Assembly (NCBI GenBank): GCA_026393955.1
Contig: JAPKZE010000270.1
Span: 1 to 5,092, forward strand
Direction: 5' to 3'
Length of the DNA: 5,092 nt
Source of the DNA: Candidatus Aminicenantota bacterium
Lineage (GTDB): Bacteria; Acidobacteriota; Aminicenantia; Aminicenantales; Saccharicenantaceae
In this document: one piece after another, positions 1 through 5,092 of the stretch
How positions within the stretch are numbered: position 1 is the stretch's first letter
Layout of the letters: each line of letters begins with the position of its first letter
The notes under the pieces: generated by a model
The model's input: the letters and a program-made list of their open reading frames with translations, nothing else
Databases searched by the model: none
What the model was told of the DNA's origin: nothing
Translations under genes and position numbers: made by a program

Positions 1-1
1 G

Positions 2-1099
2 CCGCGCATCCTCGACGCCCTGGCCCTGCCGACCGTCTCCCATGTCAGTCCCGAGATGGCCCGTGACCTCAAGGAGGCCTGCGAGAACCTCAAGAAGATC
101 GTTTTCTGCGACAACGGCGAGCCGTTCATCGTCGCGGGCGCCGGGACGCTGTCGATGGAGATGGCCCTCCTCAACACGGCCGGCCCCGGCGACCGGGTCC
201 TGGTCCTGTCGCAGGGCTATTTCGGCGACCGGATGGCCCAGATCTGCCAGGCGTTCGGCATCGATCACGACGTCCTCGCCTGCGAGTGGGGCCGGGCGGT
301 CACGCCGCGCGAGCTCGACGCGCGGCTGAAAACCGCGAACTACAACGTCGTCGTCTGCACCCACGTCGATACGGCCACGGGCGCCTGCGCCCCGGTCGAG
401 GAGTACAGCCAGGTGCTCGAGAAGACGGGCTCGCTCTTCATCGTGGACGGCGTCTGCGCCACGGGCGGCATCGCCGAGCGCATGGACGCCTGGGGCATCG
501 ACGTCGTCCTGACCGGGGCCCAGAAGTGCTTGGGCGCGCCGCCCGGACTGGCCCTGTGCGTGTTCTCCGAGCTGGCCATGGAGAAGCGCCGCGGCCTGGC
601 CTCGATCCCGGCCTATTACTCCGACGTCCTGCGTTGGCTGCCTATCATGCGCGATCCCTCGAAGTACTTCTCGACGCCCTGCGTCAACGAGATCCGGGCC
701 TTCGCCGAGGCGACGCGCATCATCCTCGAAGAGGGGATGGAGGAACGGTTCGAACGTCACAGCCTCTTCGCCGAGGCCATTCGGACCGGCCTGGCCGCCC
801 TCGGCTTCTCGTTCTTCGCCGACCCGAGATTCGAGGCGTCGACGCTCTCGGTCGTCCGCTACCCGGACGGGGTCGAGGACAAGGCCTTCCGGGCCGGCCT
901 CGCCGCGAACGGCGTCGTGGTCGCGGGCGGCCTTGGCCCCACGGCGGGCCGGGTCTTCCGCATGGGCCACATGGGCAACCTGACCATGGCCCAGGTCCGG
1001 TTCGCGGTCGCGGCGGTGGAGAAGACGCTCGGGGCGCTGGGGCACGGGCTCAAACCCGGCGCCGGGCGGGCGGCGGTCGACGCCGTCCTGAAGGCCTGA
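2..1099 (+). CDS. Class V PLP-dependent aminotransferase, alanine-glyoxylate/serine-pyruvate type (5' partial)
   Basis: Cytosolic fold-type I aminotransferase that probably moves an amino group from a small amino acid such as alanine or serine to glyoxylate or another 2-oxo acid. The reading frame is open from base 2, and the 18 codons before the first internal ATG (position 56) include SHVSPEM, which matches the family's N-terminal 'GHRSPEF'-like block. The true start therefore lies left of the window, probably only 10-25 residues away. Counting from the ATG at 56, AGAGTLSMEMAL (27-38) is the phosphate-binding turn, HVDTATG (103-109) is the conserved substrate/PLP loop, Asp131 in VDGVCATGG should pair with the pyridine nitrogen, and Lys157 in GAQK (codon 524-526) is the Schiff-base lysine, followed by the family's APPG. 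It ends in TGA 17 nt before the Fe-S protein gene, so the two are probably co-transcribed. Class membership is near certain; the substrate cannot be read from the sequence. Phosphoserine aminotransferase is a less likely alternative. Confidence 0.93.
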   Translation, partial: PRILDALALPTVSHVSPEMARDLKEACENLKKIVFCDNGEPFIVAGAGTLSMEMALLNTAGPGDRVLVLSQGYFGDRMAQICQAFGIDHDVLACEWGRAVTPRELDARLKTANYNVVVCTHVDTATGACAPVEEYSQVLEKTGSLFIVDGVCATGGIAERMDAWGIDVVLTGAQKCLGAPPGLALCVFSELAMEKRRGLASIPAYYSDVLRWLPIMRDPSKYFSTPCVNEIRAFAEATRIILEEGMEERFERHSLFAEAIRTGLAALGFSFFADPRFEASTLSVVRYPDGVEDKAFRAGLAANGVVVAGGLGPTAGRVFRMGHMGNLTMAQVRFAVAAVEKTLGALGHGLKPGAGRAAVDAVLKA

Positions 1100-1116
1100 C
1101 CGTGGGACGGACTCGC

Positions 1117-2190
1117 ATGACCAGCCAGGTCCACTTCATTCGCGCTACGGGAAGCGATCCCGCAGAGGTCCTCGCCGCGAAAGCGAAGCGGGTCTACCTC
1201 GCGACGGGGCTCAACGAGCGGATCGCCGAGGGCGATTTCGCCGCTCTCAAGATCCACTTCGGCGAGGCCGGGAACACCGGCTATATCAAGCCGCAGTGGC
1301 TGACCGGCCTCATCTGGGAGGTCCGCCAGAGGACCAAGCACGCCTTCCTGACCGATTCCAACACCCTGTACGTCGGCAACCGCTCGAACTCCATCGACCA
1401 CCTGCGTCTGGCCTGGTCGCACGGCTTCACGCCGGAGACGACGGGCCTCCCCGTCATCATCGCCGACGGCCTCATCGGCCGGGACAAGCAGGAGCCGAAG
1501 AGCGCCCAGGCCCGGACGGCCTCCTCGAAGATCGCTAGCGCCATCCTCGACGCCGACGCCTACATCTGCCTGACCCACGTCACGGGGCACGTCCAGACGG
1601 GCCTCGGGGCGGCCATCAAGAACACCGGTATGGGCTGCGCCTCGCGGGCCGGCAAGCTCGACCAGCATTCGGTCACCCACCCCCGGGTCAACGCCAAACA
1701 GTGCCGGAACTGCAGCGTCTGCATGTCCTTCTGCCCCGAGGCGGCCATCGTCCAGGCCGAGGGCCACGTCGTCATCGACCCGGCCCGGTGCATCGGCTGC
1801 GGCGAGTGCCTGGTCGTCTGCAAGTTCGGCGCCATCAAGATGAAGTGGGACGAGGATTCGCTGCGCCTCCAGGAGAAGATGGCCGAGTACGCCCATCGGG
1901 TCGCGACCCACTTCCAGGGCAAGGCCGTCTACGTCAATTTCCTCATCCAGGTGACCAAGGACTGCGATTGCATGGCCAAGAACCAGAAGGGGATCACGGA
2001 GGATATCGGCATCCTGGCCTGCCTCGACCCGGTGGCCGTCGACCAGGCCACGGCAGACCTGCTCGTGGCGGGCGGAGGGGGGCAGGACCCGCTGCGGGCC
2101 GGCTACGACATCGACTGGTCGGGCCAGCTCGCCCACGGCGAGAAGATCGGCCTGGGCCGCCGGACGTACAGTCTGGTCGAGATCGCCTGA
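1117..2190 (+). CDS. DUF362 Fe-S center protein with two [4Fe-4S] ferredoxin motifs
   Basis: A 357-residue cytosolic iron-sulfur protein of the DUF362 / 'uncharacterized Fe-S center protein' family (COG2768 type, assigned from memory). Its reaction is unknown. The N-terminal DUF362 part (about 40-190) has KIHFGEAGNTGYI, FLTDSNTLYVGNR, VIIADGLIG and HVTGH...KNTGMGCASR blocks. Then comes a bacterial 2[4Fe-4S] ferredoxin module: Cys196/199/202/206 with Pro207, and Cys225/228/231/235. The DUF362 part resumes afterwards (about 268-325) with TKDCDC (Cys283, Cys285) and DIGILACLDPVAVDQA (Cys302), so the ferredoxin unit is inserted into the domain. There is no signal peptide or membrane helix. The ATG at 1117 is preferred because it begins the homologous region; a GTG at 1102 in frame would add five residues, and neither has a strong Shine-Dalgarno (GGGACGG lies just before the ATG). 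It sits downstream of the aminotransferase gene and is convergent with the exporter gene, 23 nt away. Electron transfer or a maturase-like role is inference only. Confidence 0.93.
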   Translation: MTSQVHFIRATGSDPAEVLAAKAKRVYLATGLNERIAEGDFAALKIHFGEAGNTGYIKPQWLTGLIWEVRQRTKHAFLTDSNTLYVGNRSNSIDHLRLAWSHGFTPETTGLPVIIADGLIGRDKQEPKSAQARTASSKIASAILDADAYICLTHVTGHVQTGLGAAIKNTGMGCASRAGKLDQHSVTHPRVNAKQCRNCSVCMSFCPEAAIVQAEGHVVIDPARCIGCGECLVVCKFGAIKMKWDEDSLRLQEKMAEYAHRVATHFQGKAVYVNFLIQVTKDCDCMAKNQKGITEDIGILACLDPVAVDQATADLLVAGGGGQDPLRAGYDIDWSGQLAHGEKIGLGRRTYSLVEIA

Positions 2191-2213
2191 GGCCCGCCGC
2201 CGCGCCGCCGGCG

Positions 2214-3434
2214 TCAGGTCTGCCGGCGCAGGTGCGGCATGAAGACGGCCAGGGCCGTGGCCGCCCCGAGCGTCACCCCCGCCCCGATGAGGATGGCCGC
2301 CGTCTGGCCGAGCTTTTCCGCCGTCACGCCCACGCCGAGCGAGCCGAGCGGCAGCAGTCCGAAGAAGACCAGCGCGTAGACGCTCATGATCCGGCCGCGC
2401 ATGGAGTCGGGCGAGTGGGTCTGGACGAGGGTGTTGGCCAGGTTGAAGACGAGGATGAGCGAGAGGCCGGTCGCGAAGACGAGGAGAAGCGACAGGGGCG
2501 TCCAGCGGGCCAGCGCGAAGGCCGCGATGGCGGCCGGCAGAGCGAAGGTCCCGAAGGTCAGGAGCTTGCCGCGGAAGTGGAACCGGCCGAGCGAGGCGAT
2601 GAGCAGGGCCGCGACGAGCGCGCCCAGGCCGCGGGCCGACTGGAGGAAACCGTTCGTCTTGGCGTCGCCGTGGAGGACGTTGACCGCCCAGGCGGGGAAG
2701 AGCGTGACGAACGAGATGCCGAAGAGGCTGATCACGCCGATGAGGCCGATGATCGTCCGGATGAGGGGATGGGCGGCGACATACCTCAAGCCCTCCTTGA
2801 GGTCGGCCAGGGCCGAGGTCCGGACGGCCGGCGGCGTGAACGGCGGGAGGCGCATCTTGCGCAGGGCGACGATCACGGCGATGAACGTCACGCCGTTGAT
2901 GGCGAAGCACCAGGCCGGACCGAAGAAGCCGTAGATCAGTCCCCCGGCCGCGGGGCCGACGGCCATGGCCGTGTTGAACATGGCCGAGTTCAGGGCGATG
3001 GCGTTGGTCATGTCCTCCCGCCCGACCATCTCCAGGACGAAGGATTGCCTGGCCGGGGCCTCGAAGGCGTTGGCCGTGCCGAGGAGAACGGCGATGACCA
3101 GGATGTGCCAGGTCTGGATCCAGTGCAGGAAGGTCAGGGCGGCGATGGCGAACGCCAGCAGCATCATGGCCGTCTGGGTGATGACGAGCAGGGTCCGGCG
3201 CGACACCCGGTCCGCGATGACCCCCGCGTAGAGCATGAACAGCCAGGTCGGGGCCCCGGCCGCGAAGCCGACGAGGCCGAGGTAGGCCGGGGACCTGGTC
3301 AGATCGAAGACGAGGAAGCCCAGGGCCGTCGATTCCATCCAGGTCCCGAACATCGAGAACATCTGGCTCCAGAACCAGAGCCGGTAGTTGGGATATTTGA
3401 GGGACGTGAACGCCTGGGCCCAGCTCAGCTTCAT
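2214..3434 (-). CDS. MFS exporter, MFS_3 / transmembrane secretion effector type
   Basis: A 406-residue inner-membrane major facilitator that probably exports a small molecule in exchange for protons. About twelve hydrophobic segments are visible (roughly 19-43, 49-72, 81-103, 108-125, 150-170, 173-191, then 224-246, 264-282, 290-309, 312-332, 352-370, 376-399), with the usual cytoplasmic loop between halves (192-222). The N-terminal NYRLWFWSQMFSMFGTWM, the motif-A-like GVIADRVSRR (71-80), PARQSFVLEMV (127-137) followed by a Pro-Gly in helix 5, and NTLVQTHSPDSMRGRIMSVY (334-353) are hallmarks of the MFS_3 group, which includes the enterobactin exporter EntS and macrolide-efflux-like proteins. 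The ATG overlaps the cupin stop as ATGA (3431-3434) and is preceded by GAAGAGG four bases upstream, so translation is coupled to the cupin. Length is normal for the family. Cargo is unknown; a multidrug, siderophore or metabolite exporter are all possible. Confidence 0.94.
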   Translation of the reverse strand: MKLSWAQAFTSLKYPNYRLWFWSQMFSMFGTWMESTALGFLVFDLTRSPAYLGLVGFAAGAPTWLFMLYAGVIADRVSRRTLLVITQTAMMLLAFAIAALTFLHWIQTWHILVIAVLLGTANAFEAPARQSFVLEMVGREDMTNAIALNSAMFNTAMAVGPAAGGLIYGFFGPAWCFAINGVTFIAVIVALRKMRLPPFTPPAVRTSALADLKEGLRYVAAHPLIRTIIGLIGVISLFGISFVTLFPAWAVNVLHGDAKTNGFLQSARGLGALVAALLIASLGRFHFRGKLLTFGTFALPAAIAAFALARWTPLSLLLVFATGLSLILVFNLANTLVQTHSPDSMRGRIMSVYALVFFGLLPLGSLGVGVTAEKLGQTAAILIGAGVTLGAATALAVFMPHLRRQT

Positions 3435-3790
3435 AGGACCTCTTCGTCCGCCGGCGTCCAGGCCGGATCGACGAGGCAGAGGAAGGCCAGCCGGTTCGCC
3501 GCCCTGTTCTCGATGAACTGGACCGCTCCCGGGGGAATGTACACGGCCTGCCCCGCCGCGACCTCGGCCGTCTCTTCGCCGACGTGCATCAGGCCCCGGC
3601 CTTCGAGGACGTAATAGACCTCGGCGGTCTTCAGCCGGTGGGGGAGGGTGCTCTGGCCGGGGCCGACCTCGGCCCGGGCCAGACTGTAGCGGATGGCCGG
3701 GGTCTCTTCCGACGGCCTCAGGAGCTCTTGGAGGAAGGAGGAGTCTCCCGCCTTGAAGCCGGCCGTGTTCGCAAGCGATCTGATGATCAT
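3431..3790 (-). CDS. Small single-domain cupin protein with incomplete metal site
   Basis: A 119-residue cytosolic cupin (Cupin_2 type), one beta-barrel with no DNA-binding domain. Motif 1 fits the G(x5)HxH(x3)E(x6)G pattern at Gly45, His51, Glu57 and Gly64, but the second histidine is Leu53 (PHRLKTAEVYYVLEGRG). Motif 2 fits G(x5)PxG(x2)H(x3)N at Gly80, Pro86, Gly88 and Asn95, but the histidine is Gln91. Only two of the four usual metal ligands remain. I recall related small cupins with the same 'PHRL...EVYYVLEG' and 'IPP..VQ.I.N' wording and the same C-terminal VDPAW, so this looks like a subfamily trait, not decay. It could bind a small ligand without metal, or bind metal weakly. It overlaps the exporter gene by 4 nt, suggesting a shared pathway. 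It starts 24 nt after the tRNA-Pro gene, and no Shine-Dalgarno is visible before its ATG. The next in-frame ATG (Met68) would cut through motif 1, so the first ATG is kept. Confidence 0.88.
   Translation of the reverse strand: MIIRSLANTAGFKAGDSSFLQELLRPSEETPAIRYSLARAEVGPGQSTLPHRLKTAEVYYVLEGRGLMHVGEETAEVAAGQAVYIPPGAVQFIENRAANRLAFLCLVDPAWTPADEEVL
3439..3445 (-). promoter_or_regulatory. Ribosome binding site of the MFS exporter gene
   Basis: On the minus strand GAAGAGG lies 4 nt before the ATG at 3434. It sits inside the last codons of the cupin gene. With the ATGA stop/start overlap it supports translational coupling and fixes the exporter start. Confidence 0.65.
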
Positions 3791-3805
3791 GGTTCGAGAG
3801 GTGAT

Positions 3806-3814
3806 AAAAAAAGA
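3806..3814 (-). terminator. T-tract directly after tRNA-Pro, possible weak or partial terminator
   Basis: On the minus strand the discriminator A of the tRNA (3815) is followed by TC and seven T residues (3812-3806). No separate hairpin precedes the T run; the only stem is the tRNA's own acceptor/T arm. It could end most tRNA transcripts or act in 3' trimming. The cupin gene begins 15 nt after the T run, so read-through may supply the cupin-exporter message. Confidence 0.35.
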
Positions 3815-3889
3815 TCGGGGAGGTGGGATTTGAACCCACGGCCCCAGCGTCCCGAACGCTGTGCGCTAGCCAGGCTGCGCTACTCCCCG
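3815..3889 (-). tRNA. tRNA-Pro, anticodon CGG
   Basis: A 75-nt cloverleaf can be folded by hand. The acceptor stem CGGGGAG pairs fully with CTCCCCG, with discriminator A73 at 3815. T8 A9 are followed by the D arm GCGC/GCGC with a 10-nt loop containing GG. The anticodon stem CAGCG/CGCTG encloses loop TTCGGGA, giving anticodon CGG (reads CCG, proline) with G37, as expected for proline tRNAs. The variable loop is GGGCC, and the T arm GTGGG/CCCAC carries loop TTCAAAT. All stems are perfectly paired. The sequence resembles bacterial tRNA-Pro in its CGGGGAGTAGCGCAGCCTGG start. The CCA end is not encoded (TCT follows), so it must be added after transcription. It has its own strong promoter upstream and a T-tract directly downstream. 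Confidence 0.96.
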
Positions 3890-3902
3890 ACGTGAGCGGC
3901 CT

Positions 3903-3931
3903 ATTATACACATTTCGCCGCCGGATGGGAA
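3903..3931 (-). promoter_or_regulatory. Sigma-70-type promoter of tRNA-Pro
   Basis: On the minus strand TTCCCA (3931-3926, four of six matches to TTGACA) is followed after 17 bp by a perfect TATAAT (3908-3903). The -10 box ends 13 nt before the first tRNA base, leaving a leader of about 5-7 nt. The GC-rich stretch AGGCCGC just after the -10 box resembles the discriminator of stringently controlled stable-RNA promoters, so growth-rate and ppGpp control is likely (inference). Confidence 0.75.
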
Positions 3932-3954
3932 GGGCATCGTCAGGAGGCCCGATA

Positions 3955-3983
3955 TTGACGAACGGCCGGACCTGTTGTATGAA
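3955..3983 (+). promoter_or_regulatory. Sigma-70-type promoter of the small secreted protein gene
   Basis: TTGACG (3955-3960, five of six matches) is followed after exactly 17 bp by TATGAA (3978-3983, four of six). A start of transcription near 3990 would give a leader of about 26 nt that holds the ribosome binding site. It points away from the tRNA promoter, with 23 bp between the two -35 boxes. Confidence 0.6.
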
Positions 3984-4003
3984 AGGAGGCTCACGGAAAA
4001 GAG

Positions 4004-4010
4004 AAAGGAG
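4004..4010 (+). promoter_or_regulatory. Ribosome binding site of the small secreted protein gene
   Basis: AAAGGAG lies 6 nt before the ATG at 4017 and decides that start over the in-frame TTG at 3975, which would put charged residues in front of the signal peptide and fall within the predicted -10 region. Confidence 0.75.
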
Positions 4011-4016
4011 AGACCC

Positions 4017-4415
4017 ATGCGCTTTCGTTACATTCTGGCCCTGATCCTCGTTGCCGGTTCGCTCGCCGCGCAAACGGCCCCCCCGGCGAAGCCGGCCGCC
4101 CCGGCCAAGCCCGTCGACGTCGCCGGCGTCTGGGAGATGACGACGCAGTCGCCGCAGGGCGACATGACGGCCGACGCGACCTTCGTCCAGGACAACGACA
4201 AGTTCAAGTTCACCATGTCCGGCCCCGGGGGCTTCGAGATGGCCGGCGAGGGCACGGTCAAGGGCCAGGACCTCGAGTGGACCGTGACCATCAGCACGCC
4301 CCAAGGCGAGTTCGCGCTCACCTATAAGGGCAAGATTGACGGCGAGACCATGTCCGGCGACGTCCAGGCCGGCGACTTCGGCACCTTCCCCTTCACCGCC
4401 AAGAAGAAGAAATAG
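4017..4415 (+). CDS. Small secreted protein, predicted beta-rich domain, function unknown
   Basis: A 132-residue protein with a clear Sec signal peptide: short basic MRFR, hydrophobic core about 5-16 (YILALILVAGSL), and likely cleavage after Ala17 or Ala18. No lipobox cysteine is present, so it is not a lipoprotein. A Pro/Ala/Lys linker (about 20-32) leads into a domain of alternating hydrophobic and polar residues, probably an all-beta barrel: VAGVWEMTTQSPQGD at 35-49, a Gly-rich turn SGPGG at 68-72, GEGTVKGQDLEWTV at 77-90, YKGKIDGETMSGDV at 103-116. The repeated 'G.v.G..l/m' turns and the opening 'aGvWe' resemble short extracytoplasmic domains seen in Acidobacteria-type genomes (recalled, not searched). 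The protein ends in a run of lysines (129-132). It has its own promoter and a good ribosome binding site, and it is convergent with the ATPase gene 9 nt downstream. I cannot assign a function; a lipocalin- or avidin-like ligand binder is one possibility. Confidence 0.85.
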   Translation: MRFRYILALILVAGSLAAQTAPPAKPAAPAKPVDVAGVWEMTTQSPQGDMTADATFVQDNDKFKFTMSGPGGFEMAGEGTVKGQDLEWTVTISTPQGEFALTYKGKIDGETMSGDVQAGDFGTFPFTAKKKK

Positions 4416-4424
4416 CCCGCGCGC

Positions 4425-5092
4425 TCAGGCCCGCCGGCGCAGATAGGCCTTGATCCCTTCCATCGACAGGAAGACGAATGCGCCGAAGGCCAGCATGATC
4501 GCGATGTCCTGAGGCCGGGGCGGCAGGATCCCGAAGCCCGCGCGGATGGACGGTATCAGCAGCAGTCCGGCCGTCAGGGCCACCTGGGAGACGACAGCTA
4601 TCACCAGCCATTTGTGCGGCCGGAGCGTGAAGAAGCTGTATCTCAGGGACCGCGAGTTCAGGGCGATCACCAGCTCGACGAACAGGAACAGGTAGAAGAG
4701 CTCCGTCCGGGCGTGGACGATGTCCTTGAGGTCGTGGATGAAGACGAAGAGCAGCAGCGGGCTCCACATCACGACGGCGATGGCCAGGAAGAGCAGGATG
4801 TCCTTGGTGAAGACCTTCTCCTTGGGGTCGCGAGGGGGCCGTCGCATGACGTCCGGGTCGGCCGGGGCCACGCCCAGCGCCAGAGCGGGCAGCCCGTCGG
4901 TGACCAGGTTGATGTAAAGGATGGCCGCCGGCAGGAGCGGCAGGTAGTGCGGCCCGAGGACGAGGACGGCGCCGCCGATGACGATGACCTCGGTGATGTT
5001 GCAGCGGAGCAGGTAGGTCAGGTACTTCTTGATGTTGTCGTAGATCCAGCGGCCGCGCTCGATGGCCATGACGATGGTGGCGAAGTTGTCGT
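4425..5092 (-). CDS. P-type Ca2+-transporting ATPase, C-terminal part (5' partial)
   Basis: The C-terminal 221 residues of a type II P-type cation ATPase, an inner-membrane pump that exports cations using ATP. The frame is open at the right edge, where DNFATIV precedes MAIERGR: this is the family's conserved DDNFATIV block at the end of the P domain. The remainder is the Cation_ATPase_C region with six helices, M5-M10. Counting from the Met at 5069, these are about 17-40, 45-67, 90-112, 122-139, 153-172 and 188-207. M5 holds Asn24 and Glu27 (CNITE), M6 holds Asn54, Thr57 and Asp58 (NLVTDGLPALALG), and M8 holds Glu132 (VELVIALNSRS). These match SERCA Asn768, Glu771, Asn796, Thr799, Asp800 and Glu908, so calcium is the best-supported substrate. 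The phosphorylation motif DKTGT, the ATP site and M1-M4 lie outside the window. The gene ends in YLRRRA and TGA, tail-to-tail with the small secreted protein gene. The Met at 5069 is internal, not the start. Confidence 0.95.
   Translation of the reverse strand, partial: DNFATIVMAIERGRWIYDNIKKYLTYLLRCNITEVIVIGGAVLVLGPHYLPLLPAAILYINLVTDGLPALALGVAPADPDVMRRPPRDPKEKVFTKDILLFLAIAVVMWSPLLLFVFIHDLKDIVHARTELFYLFLFVELVIALNSRSLRYSFFTLRPHKWLVIAVVSQVALTAGLLLIPSIRAGFGILPPRPQDIAIMLAFGAFVFLSMEGIKAYLRRRA

Noticed and set aside
286..1116. Upstream in-frame extension of the Fe-S protein frame
   Set aside because: It overlaps the aminotransferase in another frame and reads as Arg/Gly-rich noise. Homology-like sequence begins only at the ATG at 1117.
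2191..2216. GC-rich inverted repeat (CGCCG...CGGCG) between the convergent stops at 2190 and 2214
   Set aside because: Only a 5-bp stem with a 9-nt loop and no T run on either strand; too weak to call a terminator in such GC-rich DNA.
859..2910. Long minus-strand open frame of 683 codons opposite the Fe-S protein and exporter genes
   Set aside because: Its translation is rich in Arg, Pro, Gly and Asp with no recognisable domain and it crosses two well-supported genes. It is a by-product of high GC with few stop codons.
1701..3614. Long plus-strand open frame of 637 codons through the exporter region
   Set aside because: Low-complexity Arg/Gly/Glu/Asp-rich translation antisense to a clear MFS protein; no ribosome binding site or domain.
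3815..3889. tRNA gene as a phage or island attachment site
   Set aside because: No integrase gene, no second copy of the tRNA 3' end and no composition change in the window; the flanking genes look like ordinary chromosome.
3975..4016. Upstream TTG start adding 14 residues to the small secreted protein
   Set aside because: It would place a charged stretch before the signal peptide and lies within the predicted -10 region; AAAGGAG six bases before the ATG at 4017 is the better signal.
2206..4440. Similar CCGCCGGCG words near 2206, 3449 and 4431, considered as a dispersed repeat
   Set aside because: The matches are about 9 bases of simple GC-rich sequence, partly encoding the Leu-Arg-Arg tails of two membrane proteins; expected by chance.

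Overview
This window is a stretch of high-GC bacterial chromosome holding six protein genes and one tRNA, packed with almost no free space. Both outermost genes are cut by the window edges. The GC-rich third codon positions, sigma-70-type promoters, a tRNA gene without an encoded CCA end and a Fe-S-centre protein of a family common in anaerobes point to a high-GC, probably anaerobic or facultative bacterium. An Acidobacteriota/Aminicenantes-like lineage would fit, but that is a guess from general impression; nothing here fixes the phylum.

Left block (+ strand, 2-2190): a class V, PLP-dependent aminotransferase of the alanine-glyoxylate/serine-pyruvate type, 5' truncated, is followed after 17 nt by a DUF362 protein with an inserted pair of [4Fe-4S] ferredoxin motifs (the 'uncharacterized Fe-S center protein' family). 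The spacing suggests one transcript. The joint role of the pair is unknown.

Middle block (- strand, read from 3931 down to 2214): a strong tRNA-type promoter drives tRNA-Pro(CGG). 24 nt after the tRNA comes a small single-domain cupin whose metal site lacks two of the usual four ligands. It overlaps by 4 nt (ATGA) with a 12-helix MFS exporter of the MFS_3 type. Cupin and exporter are almost certainly translationally coupled; the cupin may sense or bind a small ligand related to the exporter's cargo (inference).

Right block: a small secreted protein (+ strand, 4017-4415) has its own promoter, divergent from the tRNA promoter. It meets tail-to-tail, across 9 nt, the C-terminal half of a P-type Ca2+-transporting ATPase (- strand, running out of the window at 5092). 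All calcium-ligand residues expected in helices M5, M6 and M8 are visible.

No mobile element, CRISPR array, attachment site, phage gene or defence gene was seen, and no stretch over 300 bases lacks a gene. I see no clear new multi-gene system. The points most worth a second look are the aminotransferase/Fe-S protein pair, the tRNA-cupin-exporter arrangement and the altered metal site of the cupin.
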